From contig NZ_BCZQ01000016.1 in the NCBI RefSeq assembly GCF_001598815.1, positions 62,001 through 126,000 on the forward strand: a stretch of 64,000 nt of DNA, given 5' to 3'. Below are positions 40,694 to 52,091 of this stretch, one piece after another. Position numbers and translations under genes: made by a program. This DNA comes from Sphingopyxis terrae subsp. terrae NBRC 15098. GTDB taxonomy: Bacteria; Pseudomonadota; Alphaproteobacteria; Sphingomonadales; Sphingomonadaceae. The notes beneath the pieces are model-generated. The model did not search any database. It worked only from the letters and a program-made list of their open reading frames with translations, and was not told the origin of the DNA. Every line of letters starts with the position of its first letter. Position 1 is the first letter of the stretch.

Positions 40694-41281
40694 TCAGACG
40701 CGCGAAATCAGGAAGATTGCATGTTCGGCGCGCCAGGTTGCGGCGGCGGCGCTGGTCGGCTTGTCGCCCGACAGATACCAGGCCGCCTCAACGCCGATCC
40801 CGCGCGCGCGCACCAGCTCGCGAAAATCGGCGACGGTGACATGGTGGATGTTCGGCGTTTCATACCATGCGACGGGCAGCAGGCGCGTCACCGGCATCCG
40901 CCCGTTCCACAAGAGCGCGAGCCGCACGCGCCAATGCGCGAAATTGGGAAAGCTGACGAAGGCGCGCGGGGCGATGCGCAGCAGTTCGGCAATGACGCGG
41001 TCGGGGCGCTCGGTCGTCTGCAGCGTCTGCGACAGGATCGCATAATCGAACGCATCGTCGGGATAATCGGCAAGGTCGTGGTTTGCGTCGCCCTGCACCA
41101 CCGATTGGCCGCGCGCGATCGCCGCGGTGACGTTGGCCGCATCGATTTCGAGTCCGCGCGCATCGACGCCCTTATCGCGGAGCGCCGCGATCAGGTCGCC
41201 GTCGCCGCAGCCGACGTCAAGGACGCGGGTGGCCGCCGGCACCGCGCCAGCGATGATCGCAAGGTCGGGACGCAGCGCCAT
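40694..41281 (-). CDS. metW: methionine biosynthesis protein MetW
   Basis: A 195-aa SAM-dependent-methyltransferase-fold protein. Motif I is TRVLDVGCGDGDLIAAL; DYAILSQTLQTTERPDRVIAE and VSFPNFAHWRVRLALLWNGRMPVT are MetW hallmarks. MetW partners with MetX in homoserine acetylation in several proteobacteria. It starts 2 bp after the metX stop. Confidence 0.95.
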   Translation of the reverse strand: MALRPDLAIIAGAVPAATRVLDVGCGDGDLIAALRDKGVDARGLEIDAANVTAAIARGQSVVQGDANHDLADYPDDAFDYAILSQTLQTTERPDRVIAELLRIAPRAFVSFPNFAHWRVRLALLWNGRMPVTRLLPVAWYETPNIHHVTVADFRELVRARGIGVEAAWYLSGDKPTSAAAATWRAEHAIFLISRV

Positions 41282-41283
41282 GC

Positions 41284-42405
41284 TCAGCCGCCGTTCCGCA
41301 GCGCACCGGCGACGAGGCGGTCGAGCGCCGGGACGTCGAGCAGGAAGCTGTCGTGGCCGAACGGTGCCGACAGTTCGACGAAGCTTGCCGCCGCGCCGAC
41401 GCTTTGCAGCGCCTGGACGACGCGGCGCGATTCGCTGGTCGGATAGAGCCAGTCGGTATCGAAGCTGACGAGCGTGAAGCGCACGTCGCTCGCTTTGGCG
41501 AATGCGCCGGCGAGCCGCCCATCGTACGGTTCGGCAAGGTCGAAATAGTCCATCGCGCGCGTGATGTAGAGATAGGCGTTGGCGTCAAAGCGGTCGGTAA
41601 AGGCCAGCCCCTGATGGCGCAGATAGGATTCGACCTGGAAATCGGCGTCGAAGCCGAAGCTCTTGGCATCGCGCGCCTGCAGCCGGCGGCCGAATTTTTC
41701 GGTCAGCCCGGCTTCGGACAAATAGGTGATGTGCGCCGCCATGCGCGCGACCGACAGCCCTTTGGTCGGGGCGCGGTCGCTGCCGTAATATTGGCCGTCC
41801 TGCCAGTCGGGATCGGCCATGATCGCCTGCCGCCCCACCTCGTGAAAGGCGATATTCTGCGCCGAATGGCGCGCGGCGCTTGCGATCACCACCGCGGACG
41901 CCAGCCGCTCGGGATAGGCCGCGGCCCAGCCGAGCGTCTGCATTCCGCCCATCGACCCGCCGATGACGGCATGAAGCCGCGCAATCCCCAGATGATCGAG
42001 CAGCATCGCCTGCGCGCGCACCATGTCGGCGATGGTGATGACGGGAAAAGCCATGCCGAGCGGCGCGCCGGTGGCCGCATCGGGGGTCGCTGGCCCGCTC
42101 GTCCCCATGCAGCTGCCGAGGACGTTGGCGCAAAGGACGAAATAGCGGTCGGTGTCGACGGGCTTGCCGGGGCCGACCATGCGCGCCCACCAGCCCGGCT
42201 TGCCTGTCGCCGGGTGATCGCTCGCGACATATTGGTCGCCGGTCAGTGCGTGGCAGACGAGCACCGCGTTCGACCGGTCGGCGTTGAGCGTGCCATAGCT
42301 TTGATAGGCGATCGTTACCGACGGCAACGCCTGGCCGCTGTCGAGCGGCAGGGGCCGGTCGATCGTCACGCTCTGGTGCCGGATCTGGTGGAGGAGGCTC
42401 GCCAT
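41284..42405 (-). CDS. metX: homoserine O-acetyltransferase
   Basis: A 373-aa alpha/beta-hydrolase-fold enzyme. [14 protein letters not shown], the nucleophile motif [15 protein letters not shown], the aspartate in [14 protein letters not shown] and histidine in FGHDSFLLD form the triad. It activates homoserine in methionine synthesis. ATG at 42405 ([12 protein letters not shown]) gives family length; the upstream extension would cross into hisC's 5' region. Only 79 bp separate it from the divergent hisC, too little for a SAM-II riboswitch plus promoter. Confidence 0.95.
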   Translation of the reverse strand: MASLLHQIRHQSVTIDRPLPLDSGQALPSVTIAYQSYGTLNADRSNAVLVCHALTGDQYVASDHPATGKPGWWARMVGPGKPVDTDRYFVLCANVLGSCMGTSGPATPDAATGAPLGMAFPVITIADMVRAQAMLLDHLGIARLHAVIGGSMGGMQTLGWAAAYPERLASAVVIASAARHSAQNIAFHEVGRQAIMADPDWQDGQYYGSDRAPTKGLSVARMAAHITYLSEAGLTEKFGRRLQARDAKSFGFDADFQVESYLRHQGLAFTDRFDANAYLYITRAMDYFDLAEPYDGRLAGAFAKASDVRFTLVSFDTDWLYPTSESRRVVQALQSVGAAASFVELSAPFGHDSFLLDVPALDRLVAGALRNGG

Positions 42406-42484
42406 GCTTTCCGGGGCGCTAGGCCGGTGCGCGAAGGCTGTCAACGTACTGGACTCGGCGCGCACAGCCGTTAAACGGCGCCGC

Positions 42485-43603
42485 ATGACCGGTGACAGCA
42501 AAACCCTCGCCCCCAAGCCGTGGATCAGCGGCATCGCCCCCTATGTGCCCGGCAAGTCGGCGGGCGCCGACGGCCGGCCGCTGATCAAGCTTTCGGCGAA
42601 TGAAAATCCGCTCGGCACCGGCGACAAGGCGCGCGAAGCCTTTCGGGCGTCGCAGGCCGCCGCCGACGCGCTCTCGCGCTATCCCGATCCGGGCGCCGAC
42701 GTGCTGCGCGCGGCGATCGCGGCGAAGTTCGGGCTCGATCCGGCGCGCGTCATCTGCGGCAACGGGTCGGACGAACTGCTTCACCTCGCGGCCGGCGTCT
42801 ATGCCGGCGAAGGCGACGAAATCCTGTATGTCCGCTACGGGTTCTCGGTATACGAGATTGCGGCCCGGCGGGTTGGCGCGGTGCCGGTCGAAGCCGACGA
42901 TCGCGACTATGCGACCGATGTCGATGCGCTGCTCGCCGCGGTGACCGACAAGACCCGCGTCGTCTATCTCGCCAATCCGAACAATCCGACCGGGACGCTC
43001 GCGACGAAGGAAGAGGTCGCGCGTATCCACGCCGGCCTGCCCGGCGACGTGCTGTTCGTGATCGACCAGGCCTATGCCGAATATCTGGATGCCGATCAGG
43101 ATGATGGCGGCCTCGAACTGGCGAAAAAAGCGCCCAATGTCTTCGTCACGCGCACCTTTTCGAAGATCCACGGGCTGGCGGCCGAGCGGATCGGCTGGGG
43201 CTATGCGAGCGCCGAAGTGATTTCGGCGCTGCACCGTATCCGCCTGCCCTTCAACGTCACGCGCGCCGGACAGGCGGCGGCGGTCGCGGCGCTGGCCGAT
43301 GATGATTTCGTCGCGCGCAGCCGCGCGCATAATGCGAAATGGCGCGCCTGGCTGGCGGGCGAGATCGAAAGCCTGGGTAACCACGGGCTGCGTATCGTCC
43401 CGTCGGCGACCAATTTCCTGCTCGTGCTGTTCGAAGGCGCGATCAGTGCCGAGACGGTCTACAACCGGCTGATGGAGGCGGGCTATATCGTCCGCTGGCT
43501 GCCCGGACAGGGCATCCCGCAGGCGCTCCGCATGACGATCGGCACCGAAGACGAGACGCGCGGGCTCGCGGCGGCGATCCGCGCCGCGATCGCCGCGGGC
43601 TGA
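42485..43603 (+). CDS. hisC: histidinol-phosphate aminotransferase
   Basis: A 372-aa class I/II PLP aminotransferase. [42 protein letters not shown] and the Schiff-base lysine in [18 protein letters not shown] identify HisC. In Sphingomonadales hisC next to tyrC often also serves aromatic amino acid transamination, a possibility here because tyrC follows after 5 bp. ATG at 42485 is chosen because it leads directly into the family N-terminus. Confidence 0.93.
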   Translation: MTGDSKTLAPKPWISGIAPYVPGKSAGADGRPLIKLSANENPLGTGDKAREAFRASQAAADALSRYPDPGADVLRAAIAAKFGLDPARVICGNGSDELLHLAAGVYAGEGDEILYVRYGFSVYEIAARRVGAVPVEADDRDYATDVDALLAAVTDKTRVVYLANPNNPTGTLATKEEVARIHAGLPGDVLFVIDQAYAEYLDADQDDGGLELAKKAPNVFVTRTFSKIHGLAAERIGWGYASAEVISALHRIRLPFNVTRAGQAAAVAALADDDFVARSRAHNAKWRAWLAGEIESLGNHGLRIVPSATNFLLVLFEGAISAETVYNRLMEAGYIVRWLPGQGIPQALRMTIGTEDETRGLAAAIRAAIAAG

Positions 43604-43608
43604 CCGGC

Positions 43609-44517
43609 ATGGCGCGCGCGATCGGGCGGGTTGCGATCGTCGGGCTGGGCCTGATCGGATCGTCGGTGGCGCGCGCGATCAAGGCGAAGCTGCCCGATAT
43701 GGCGGTGACCGGCCATGATGCCGATCCCGATGTCCGCGCCGAAGCGCGGGCGCTCGGCTTTTGCGACGCGGTGAGCGACGATGCGGCGGAGGCGGTGGAG
43801 GGCGCCGATCTGGTGATTCTGGCGGTGCCGGTGGGGCGTATGGCGGAGGCCGCCGCGGCGATCGCGCCTGGCCTGTCCGCGCATGCAATCATTTCGGACG
43901 TCGGATCGTCGAAGGCAGGGGTGGGCGCCGCGCTGCGCGCCGCATTGCCCGGCCATGTCGTCGTGCCCGCCCATCCCGTCGCGGGGACCGAGAACAGCGG
44001 CCCGGCCGCGGGCTTTGCCACGCTGTTCGATGGTCGCTGGTGCATCGTCACCCCGGCGCCGGACGCGCCCGCCGATGCGGTCGCCGCGGTGACGGGACTG
44101 TGGCAGGCGCTCGGCGCGAAGGTCGAGACGATGGACGCGGCGCATCACGACATGGTGCTGGCGGTGACAAGCCATCTGCCGCACCTGATCGCCTATACGA
44201 TCGTCGGCACCGCCAGCGAGCTCGAGGAAGTGACCGAGAGCGAGGTCATCAAATATTCGGCGGGCGGTTTTCGTGATTTCACGCGCATCGCGGCGAGTGA
44301 CCCGGTGATGTGGCGCGACGTGTTCCTTGCGAACCGCGACGCGGTGCTCGCGACGCTGCAGCGCTTCAACGAGGATCTGACGGCGCTCCAGCAGGCGATC
44401 CGCCGCGGCGACGGCGACCGGCTCGAAGACTGGTTCACGCGGACGCGGGCGATCCGCCGTTCGATCATCGAGCAGGGTCAGGACGATGCGGCCCCCGATT
44501 TCGGGCGGAAACACTGA
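43609..44517 (+). CDS. tyrC: prephenate/arogenate dehydrogenase
   Basis: A 302-aa dehydrogenase. Rossmann motif VAIVGLGLIGSSVARAI, PAHPVAGTENSGPAAG with the catalytic His, and LAVTSHLPHLIAYTIVG are the TyrA-type signatures; no chorismate mutase or ACT domain is fused. It gives 4-hydroxyphenylpyruvate or tyrosine. It forms a two-gene unit with hisC. Confidence 0.93.
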   Translation: MARAIGRVAIVGLGLIGSSVARAIKAKLPDMAVTGHDADPDVRAEARALGFCDAVSDDAAEAVEGADLVILAVPVGRMAEAAAAIAPGLSAHAIISDVGSSKAGVGAALRAALPGHVVVPAHPVAGTENSGPAAGFATLFDGRWCIVTPAPDAPADAVAAVTGLWQALGAKVETMDAAHHDMVLAVTSHLPHLIAYTIVGTASELEEVTESEVIKYSAGGFRDFTRIAASDPVMWRDVFLANRDAVLATLQRFNEDLTALQQAIRRGDGDRLEDWFTRTRAIRRSIIEQGQDDAAPDFGRKH

Positions 44518-44519
44518 CC

Positions 44520-44544
44520 GTCGCCCCCGCGAAGGCGGGGCGAC
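44520..44544. terminator. GC-rich stem-loop between convergent tyrC and plsC
   Basis: GTCGCCCC / GGGGCGAC form an 8-bp stem closed by a smaller GC/GC step and GAAG loop. No T-run follows directly, so it may be a weak bidirectional terminator or a copy of the dispersed CCCGCGAAGGCGGG-type repeat common in GC-rich alphaproteobacteria. Confidence 0.6.
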
Positions 44545-44555
44545 GACCGTTATTC

Positions 44556-45287
44556 CTATTGCTCGGCCGGCCTTTCCAGCAGTGCTTCGGGCGGGTTGAG
44601 CGCGTTGATCGCGCGCCAGACGCGTTCTTCGGCTTCCTCGCGCGGCAGGCCGGCGGGGATGGTGTCGCCGATGCGATAGGTGATGGTTCCCGGCCATTTG
44701 ACCCAGCGGTGCGGCGGATAGGCGATGCCGCTGTTGACCGCGACGGGGATCACGGGGACGCCCAGCATGCGATAGACACCCGCGAAGCCCGACCGCAGCG
44801 GCGGCGCCTTGCCGTGCGGCACGCGCGTGCCTTCGGCGAACAGCACCAGCGGGCGACCGATCGCAAGCGCCGCCTTGGCCGCGTTCAGCATCGCGCGCAT
44901 CGCCTTGCCGCCGCCGTCGCGGTCGACCGGGATCAGCCCGTAAAAGCGCGCCGCCTGTCCCCAGACGGGGATCGAGAATAATTGTTCCTTGGCGAACACC
45001 GCGGGCCATTTGAACAGCATCGGCTGTTCGATCGTCTCGAACGCGCCCTCATGCTTGAAGACATAGAGGACGGGGATGTCGGGCATCTCGCCCTCGACGA
45101 TCACGCGGTGCCCCAGGATGAAGCGGCAGATCAGCCGGTGGAACTTCGCCCAGGTGCGCACGAACCCGCGCGTCGCATGGTGCGAGATCGGCAGCGTGAC
45201 GATCGCGCCGATCGAGCAGATGCTGCTCATCAGGACGAAGGCGATCCAGAACAGGATCGAACGCACCAAGGCGATCGGATAGCTCAC
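44556..45287 (-). CDS. plsC: 1-acyl-sn-glycerol-3-phosphate acyltransferase
   Basis: A 243-aa membrane-associated acyltransferase with an N-terminal hydrophobic helix (ALVRSILFWIAFVLMSSI), the HX4(D/E) motif as KHEGAFET, and the EGTR motif in LFAEGTRVPHGK. It makes phosphatidic acid from lysophosphatidic acid. The start is GTG, overlapping the ydcF stop by 4 bp. Confidence 0.93.
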   Translation of the reverse strand: MSYPIALVRSILFWIAFVLMSSICSIGAIVTLPISHHATRGFVRTWAKFHRLICRFILGHRVIVEGEMPDIPVLYVFKHEGAFETIEQPMLFKWPAVFAKEQLFSIPVWGQAARFYGLIPVDRDGGGKAMRAMLNAAKAALAIGRPLVLFAEGTRVPHGKAPPLRSGFAGVYRMLGVPVIPVAVNSGIAYPPHRWVKWPGTITYRIGDTIPAGLPREEAEERVWRAINALNPPEALLERPAEQ

Positions 45288-45814
45288 AGCCCGAGCAGGC
45301 CGCCCGCCAGACCGGCCAGATATTTGTGATATTCGCGAAACAGCGTCGAAAAGCTCGGCTGGCTGCGCACCGCATCGGGAAGGATCGTCACCTTCTTGTC
45401 CATCGCGCGGCCGAGTTCATATTCGGCGCGGCGCATGTGCCAGTCGGTGGTGACAAGCCGGATGCTCTTGTAGTTGCGCCGCGCAACCCAGCTCGCGACC
45501 TCGGTCGCGTTCGAGCGTGTATCCTCGGCTTCGAAGCCCAGCGCGACACAGCAATCGAACAGCTTTTGCGGTCGTTTATATTCGGCAGCGAGTTCCTTCG
45601 GCTTCACTTCGCGCGCGACGCCGCTGATCAGGAGCCGCTTGGCGCGCCCCGCCTCGAGCAGTTCCAGCCCGCGGTCGATCCGGCCGGGGCCGCCGGTCAG
45701 CACGACGATCGCGTCGGTCGTCTGGTCGCCCGCGGGCAGCGGCAAGAGCAGCGCGAACCACGCGAAGCCCAGCACCCAGGCCAGGAACAGGAGAGAGATC
45801 AGCCGTTTGATCAT
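45284..45814 (-). CDS. YdcF/DUF218 family membrane-anchored protein
   Basis: A 176-aa protein with an N-terminal membrane helix (LISLLFLAWVLGFAWFALLL) and a DUF218 domain: TDAIVVLTGGPGRIDRGLELLEAG, LISGVAREVKP and TDWHMRRAEYELGR. The family (SanA/YdcF/ElyC) is linked to envelope maintenance. It overlaps both ftsX and plsC by 4 bp in the run ftsE-ftsX-ydcF-plsC, the typical alphaproteobacterial order. Confidence 0.88.
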   Translation of the reverse strand: MIKRLISLLFLAWVLGFAWFALLLPLPAGDQTTDAIVVLTGGPGRIDRGLELLEAGRAKRLLISGVAREVKPKELAAEYKRPQKLFDCCVALGFEAEDTRSNATEVASWVARRNYKSIRLVTTDWHMRRAEYELGRAMDKKVTILPDAVRSQPSFSTLFREYHKYLAGLAGGLLGL

Positions 45815-46716
45815 AATATCTTCTTGAGCGCGGCGAGCAGGGTCTGCCGCGCCGTCAGTGCCGCGAGCGCGATAGCCAATAGCGGCAGCGCCAGCAAGAG
45901 CGCCCAGCCGATCGGCCCGAGCGACGCGGTCGCGGCAAGTCCCGATGTCACGCGCGACCATTGCCAGCCGATCAGCAGCAGGATGGCGGCGGCCACCGCT
46001 GTGCCGAGCGCGACACCATAAGCCGTATCGATCGTGATGCGGCGCTGGAACAGGCGGGCGATCTGCTGGTCGGTCGCGCCGATCAGGTGCAGCATCTCGA
46101 TCGTCGCATAATGGGTGCCCAGCGCGGCACGTGCCGTCATGATGACCACCGCGGCGTTGGCGAGCGTCATCAGGATAACGAGACCGCCCGCGATCCAGGC
46201 GAGCGAGCGGATCAACCGCGCGACGGGGCCGAGCCAATCGGCATGCGGGATGACGCGCGCGCCCGGTGCCTCGCGGGCGACGAGCGCACGCAACTGGCCC
46301 ATATGGCCCGACCGATCCTCGCCGACGAAATCGACATCGACGAGCGCCGGCATCGGCAGCGAGCGCAGCACCGGATCGTCGCCGTCGGCGGTGCCGAACC
46401 ATTGGCCGAGCGTCGCCTGCAACTCGGCCGGATCGACCGCGCGCGCCGATCGCACGAACGGTTGTGCAGCCGCCGCGCGGCGCAGCGCCGCCGCCTGCTC
46501 TGCGCGCAGCACGGGATTGGCGGTAACGATCTGCACCGTGACGCGCCCCGCAATTGCCTCGCCGATCGCATCCGCCGACCGCGCAAGGCCGACGCCGCCC
46601 GCGGCGGCCAGCAGGGTGAGCATCATCAGGATCGCGATGACCCACGGTGTCGGGCCCGACAGGCGGCGATCGGGAAGCAGGCGGCGATGCTGGACGGGAA
46701 CGCGCGCGAAGATCAT
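45811..46716 (-). CDS. ftsX: cell division ABC transporter permease FtsX
   Basis: A 301-aa protein with a first membrane helix near residues 25-45, a periplasmic domain (about 50-165), and three further helices (about 170-195, 215-245, 262-290), as in FtsX. The loop with MLHLIGATDQQIARLFQRR is the conserved cytoplasmic coupling segment. With FtsE it activates cell-wall hydrolysis at the septum. It starts 12 bp after ftsE. Confidence 0.93.
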   Translation of the reverse strand: MIFARVPVQHRRLLPDRRLSGPTPWVIAILMMLTLLAAAGGVGLARSADAIGEAIAGRVTVQIVTANPVLRAEQAAALRRAAAAQPFVRSARAVDPAELQATLGQWFGTADGDDPVLRSLPMPALVDVDFVGEDRSGHMGQLRALVAREAPGARVIPHADWLGPVARLIRSLAWIAGGLVILMTLANAAVVIMTARAALGTHYATIEMLHLIGATDQQIARLFQRRITIDTAYGVALGTAVAAAILLLIGWQWSRVTSGLAATASLGPIGWALLLALPLLAIALAALTARQTLLAALKKIL

Positions 46717-46728
46717 CGGCCTTCCATC

Positions 46729-47457
46729 CTAGGCGCGGTTCGGCGGATAGCGCAGCGCGCCGGTGGGATCGGACAGCCGCCCCTTTTCGAGCCGCATCAT
46801 CTGGGCATTGTCGATGCGGCTGATCAGGTGGATGTCGTGGGTCGCGACGACGACCGTGGTGCCGAGGCGGTTGAGCGCCTCGAACAAGCCCAGCAGGCGC
46901 ATCGCCATCTCGGGATCGACGTTACCCGTCGGTTCGTCGGCGACGAGCAGTTGCGGGCGGGCGATCACCGCGCGCGCGATCGCGACCCGCTGTTGCTCGC
47001 CGCCCGACAGCGTCGGCGGAAAGGCGTGCGCGCGTTCGCTCAGCCCGATCCAGCTCAGCATCTCGCCCACCGGGCCCGACAGATCCTCCTCGCTGACCCC
47101 GGCGATGCGCAGCGGCAGCGCGATATTGTCGCGCGCGCTCAAATGTGGGATCAGCCGGAAGTCCTGGAACACGACGCCGATGCGGCGGCGAAAGCCGGGC
47201 AGGCGCTGGCGCGGCATCGTCCCCAGATCCTCGCCGAACAGGCGCACGATGCCGCGGCTCGGCCGCTGCGCGAGGTAAAGCATCTTGAGCAGCGAGGTCT
47301 TGCCCGCGCCCGACGCGCCGGTCAGGAAATAGAAGCTGCCCGGCTGAAGGTTGAAACTGATGTCGGACAATGTCTCGGCATCGGGCCCGTAACGCAGGCC
47401 GACGCCGTCGAATTCGACCATTGCGCCGCCGGGTCGGCCGGGGGCGGTCGCCGTCAT
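46729..47457 (-). CDS. ftsE: cell division ATP-binding protein FtsE
   Basis: A 242-aa ABC ATPase. Walker A TGASGAGKTSLLKML, signature LSGGEQQRVAIARA, Walker B LLVADEPTGNVD and the H-loop ATHDIHL are present, plus the FtsE-like RRIGVVFQDFRLIPHLSA Q-loop. The ATG at 47457 is used; MVEFDGVGLRYG at 47421 is an alternative, since the first 12 residues are variable. Confidence 0.94.
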   Translation of the reverse strand: MTATAPGRPGGAMVEFDGVGLRYGPDAETLSDISFNLQPGSFYFLTGASGAGKTSLLKMLYLAQRPSRGIVRLFGEDLGTMPRQRLPGFRRRIGVVFQDFRLIPHLSARDNIALPLRIAGVSEEDLSGPVGEMLSWIGLSERAHAFPPTLSGGEQQRVAIARAVIARPQLLVADEPTGNVDPEMAMRLLGLFEALNRLGTTVVVATHDIHLISRIDNAQMMRLEKGRLSDPTGALRYPPNRA

Positions 47458-47662
47458 GACGCCACCATCGCGTGCCGCGATGCGCCTTGGTGCCGGTCGA
47501 AAAGGGGCGCCCCGCCGCTCATGTCGCTGCCTGTCGCACGGCTGTTTCGCGAGGACAAGCGCCAAGCGTCGGCTTTTCGACCGGCGCCCGCCATGTCTTG
47601 CCGGCACACCCGGCGCACGCGGCGCTTGCAACACCGCGGATCAGCGTGTTTAGAGAGACCCC

Positions 47663-48460
47663 ATGATCCTGTCCTGCCCGTCCTGCCATACGCGCTATGT
47701 CGTCCCCGACACGGCGATCGGACCCAATGGCCGAACGGTGCGCTGTGCCAGTTGCCGTCATAGCTGGTTCCAGGAACCCGCTGCAGCGGCCCCGGCGGCG
47801 CCCGTGCCTGCAGCGCCGCCGGACCCGGAGCCGGTTTCGGCGCCCGAGGCCGCGCCTTCCGCCCCCGCGTCTGTATCCGCCGCGCCCGCAGTCGATCGCG
47901 AACCGGCCGCGCCGCCCATGGTCGAAGAGTCCGCGCCGCCGCCGCCGCAGGCCTTTGCGGTGACCGAGGCCGAGCCGCGCGTCATTCCGGCCAGCGAGGC
48001 CGAGCCGCCGCTGCCCTTCCGCCGCGCCCGGCGCAATCCCGCCAAGCGCTGGACGATGATTGCCGCTGCCGCCGCGCTGCTGATGATCGGCGCGACCGGG
48101 GCGTTGTACTGGTTCGGCCTGCCCGGCTGGGCGCAGGGTCTAGGCATTCCGGGGATGGCCGACGAACCCGATCTGGTGATCGAGCTGCCGCCCAATCAGG
48201 ATCACCGCGAACTGCCCGACGGCACCATCTATTTCGCGGCGAGCGGGGTCATCATCAACCCGACCGATCGCGAACAGCGCGTGCCGCCGATCCTCGCCGA
48301 ACTGCGCGATGCGCAGGGGACGATCGTCTATAGCTGGACGATCAAGCCGCCGGTGCGGATGCTGCCGCCGAACGAAAAGGTCAATTTTAGCGAGGCGAAG
48401 CTCGATATTCCGCGCCGCGCGACGCAGTTGACCGTCAGCTGGGCGCTCCCGAAAGGCTGA
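47663..48460 (+). CDS. MJ0042 zinc-ribbon / DUF3426 membrane protein
   Basis: A 265-aa protein. The N-terminal zinc ribbon ([11 protein letters not shown] and [11 protein letters not shown], four cysteines) is followed by an Ala/Pro-rich linker, one membrane helix (about 128-148), and a C-terminal DUF3426-like beta domain ([36 protein letters not shown]). The family is widespread next to ftsEX in alphaproteobacteria; role unknown. It is divergent from ftsE across 205 bp. Confidence 0.85.
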   Translation: MILSCPSCHTRYVVPDTAIGPNGRTVRCASCRHSWFQEPAAAAPAAPVPAAPPDPEPVSAPEAAPSAPASVSAAPAVDREPAAPPMVEESAPPPPQAFAVTEAEPRVIPASEAEPPLPFRRARRNPAKRWTMIAAAAALLMIGATGALYWFGLPGWAQGLGIPGMADEPDLVIELPPNQDHRELPDGTIYFAASGVIINPTDREQRVPPILAELRDAQGTIVYSWTIKPPVRMLPPNEKVNFSEAKLDIPRRATQLTVSWALPKG

Positions 48461-48491
48461 GCCTCAGCTACACCGCCGTGACGTCACGGCG

Positions 48492-49556
48492 TCACAGGCT
48501 GACGGCGGCGGCAAGCGACAGCAGAAAGCTGGTCAGCGTTGCGACGATGATCGGCGCGAAGCTGCGCCATCCCTGATCGAGCAGCAGCGCAAGCCGTGCC
48601 TTCATCGCCGTCGCGACGATCGCGAGCAATAGCAGCGCCTGCGCCCCGGTCGCCGCCGCGCCCTGCACCGGCTTCGGAATCGCGACGATCGAATTGATCG
48701 CGGCGATCAGCAGAAAGCCGGTGATGAACCACGGCAGGCGCAGCGGGATCTTGCGCTTTCCGGCGGGCGCGTCGCCGGCGCGGCCGAGCCACATGGCGAC
48801 CAGCATCAGCATCGGGGCGAGCAGTGCGACGCGCGTCAGCTTGACGATCGTCGCGACCTCGCCCGCCTGCGGCGAGAAGGAAAATCCGCCGCCGATCGCC
48901 TGCGCGACGTCGTGGATCGACGCGCCGATCAGAAAGCCGGCCTGCGTGTCGGTCAGGCCGATTTCGGCGGCGAGAATGGGATAGAGCGACATGGCCAGCG
49001 CGCTCGCGACCGTGATCCCGACCAGCGTCAGCGTGAAGCGCGCCTGGTCGACGCGCTTGTCGCCGATCAGCGAATAGAGCGCGAGCGCCGCCGACGCACC
49101 GCAGATGGCGGTCGCGCCGCCCGCGAGCAGCGCGGCGTGGCTGTCCTGCCGGAACAGCCGCGCGCTCGCGACGGTGATCAGGATGACCGCGAGCATGATG
49201 ACGACGAGCAGCGCAAAGGGAAGCGGACCCAGTTCGACGAGCTGTTCGGCGGTAATCCGGGCGCCGACGAGGACGATGCCGATCCGCAGCGCGGTCTGCG
49301 ACATCAGGTCGAGCCCGGCGTGGGTGCGCTTGTCCTGCGACAGAAAACTCATCGCGAGGCCGATGAGCAGCCCCATCAGAACAAGCGGGGCGCCATAATG
49401 ATCGGCGAGCCACGCAGCGGCGAGCGCCGCGATCGCGGTCGCAAAGGCGCCGGGGAAATAATCGTGCCACCGCCGCGCGGCCGGCGGCGTCGTTTCGAGT
49501 TGCAGTTCGCCATAAAGATCGGCGGCCATCGGCCAGCCCTGGTTCGTATCCGCCAT
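48492..49556 (-). CDS. YeiH-family putative sulfate exporter (UPF0324)
   Basis: A 354-aa polytopic protein with about ten membrane helices and the UPF0324 motifs: LVLMGLLIGLAMSFL, LRIGIVLVGARITAEQLVELG, GGATAICGASAALAL and LIGASIHDVAQAIGGGFSFS. The family is annotated as sulfate exporter without direct proof. ATG at 49556 is preferred over the GTG one codon upstream. It is the last chromosomal gene before tRNA-Arg. Confidence 0.88.
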   Translation of the reverse strand: MADTNQGWPMAADLYGELQLETTPPAARRWHDYFPGAFATAIAALAAAWLADHYGAPLVLMGLLIGLAMSFLSQDKRTHAGLDLMSQTALRIGIVLVGARITAEQLVELGPLPFALLVVIMLAVILITVASARLFRQDSHAALLAGGATAICGASAALALYSLIGDKRVDQARFTLTLVGITVASALAMSLYPILAAEIGLTDTQAGFLIGASIHDVAQAIGGGFSFSPQAGEVATIVKLTRVALLAPMLMLVAMWLGRAGDAPAGKRKIPLRLPWFITGFLLIAAINSIVAIPKPVQGAAATGAQALLLLAIVATAMKARLALLLDQGWRSFAPIIVATLTSFLLSLAAAVSL

Positions 49557-49668
49557 CACCGTCCCCGCAGCGGCCGCCGCATCGCGACCCCGACGCCGCT
49601 TCGCATATCCGCGCCGCGCGGTCGATAGGCCATTGCTGGCAAGCGAAGCTCTTGCTAGAGGCCGCGCT

Positions 49669-51263
<1,595 letters not shown>

Positions 51264-51267
<4 letters not shown>

Positions 51268-51584
51268 GGCGCAATTTCCGGTTTGTTATGTTTTGTGATC
51301 GCGCCCTCATGACTGAGGTCAACAAGCATGGCGTTGCCAAGAGCTCTTATGTTACCATCTTCACGGCCATTTTGTGAAGAGTCCGAAGCTCCCTTTTCAA
51401 GAGCAAGCTCAGTGGGATCGAGACCCCAATCGGCAGCGGCAAACGCTGCCATGATGCTGTCAACGACTTGGATCGCCTCGTCTTTCTCGGCGTCCGTCAT
51501 TCCTTCGATAGTCGCGACAATCGCGCGATATCCTTCGAGTTCCTCAGGTGTAATTCCGACAATCTCGTTCATCACAATCACCAT
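51264..51584 (-). CDS. small acidic protein of unknown function upstream of the recombinase
   Basis: A 106-aa (or 102-aa from ATG at 51572) acidic protein with helical [28 protein letters not shown] and no recognised domain. Its stop overlaps the recombinase ATG by 4 bp, so the two are co-translated; by position it may be a recombination directionality or regulatory factor, but no sequence motif supports that. One of the four repeated boxes lies 59 bp upstream. Confidence 0.65.
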
Positions 51585-51643
51585 CGCGCACGCTCGATGG
51601 CGAGCGGCCTGATGGGAATTCTGCGTGTCTGGTCAGAACAACG

Positions 51644-51655
51644 TGGGGGAAACTC
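51644..51655 (-). promoter_or_regulatory. element box 1 (GAGTTTCCCCCA on minus strand)
   Basis: The first of four copies of GAGTTTSCCCCA, each 50-80 bp upstream of a leftward gene of the element; this one is 59 bp before the 51,584 start. GTGTTCTG lies 4 bp 5' of it, as in box 2. Role as operator or promoter part is inferred from recurrence and position. Confidence 0.6.
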
Positions 51656-51730
51656 GCGCAGAACACGCTTAGTTTGCGACCACATTATAATATAATCATA
51701 GCATGAATTGAACAAAAATTACAAGCTTTT

Positions 51731-51746
51731 CCGCAGAATTCTGCGG
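51731..51746. repeat. perfect 16-bp palindrome CCGCAGAATTCTGCGG
   Basis: It lies 4 bp from the stop of the 51,750 gene. A partial copy, GGAATTCTGCG, occurs at 51615-51625. Between them is an AT-rich stretch (51683-51715). It could be a hairpin at the 3' end of the leftward transcript or an operator; no U-run follows on the minus strand. Confidence 0.6.
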
Positions 51747-51749
51747 TTT

Positions 51750-52091
51750 CTATCGTTCCAGCCCGCGATCCTTGCTCATCATCTTGTCGCCTACTTCGCG
51801 AATTTTGTTCACGCGGCCTTGATGATCGTAGCGCACCCACTGTTTTGCAGCCCGCCACATTCGATCTTGCGGATTCTCAGTGGCGTAGGATGGCTTCAAC
51901 TCCGGCGATGCGCCTTGCTTCGTCAGCAGGTCACGATAGCGAGCCTGCGTCAACGCAGGCTCGCACTTCTCGAAGCGCTCATTCATGCGCCGAATTGCGC
52001 CTTGAACGCGGACCTGAACGGCCCAATCGCGAAACGACATATTTGCGGCTTTGGAGAAACGCCGCGACAGCGCACCGCTTTTGTCATCCAT
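51750..52091 (-). CDS. unknown 113-aa protein following the coupling protein
   Basis: A basic, helical protein (MDDKSGALSRRFSKAANMSF, then MNERFEKCEPALTQARYRDLL and WRAAKQWVRYDHQGRVNK). No family recognised. The ATG at 52091 overlaps the coupling-protein stop by 8 bp; a longer frame would begin inside that gene. Co-expression with the coupling protein suggests a mobilisation accessory role, but that is inference. Confidence 0.6.
   Translation of the reverse strand: MDDKSGALSRRFSKAANMSFRDWAVQVRVQGAIRRMNERFEKCEPALTQARYRDLLTKQGASPELKPSYATENPQDRMWRAAKQWVRYDHQGRVNKIREVGDKMMSKDRGLER

Noticed and set aside
42406..42484. SAM-II riboswitch upstream of metX
   Set aside because: Only 79 bp separate metX from divergent hisC, and no pseudoknot-like conserved core was recognised.
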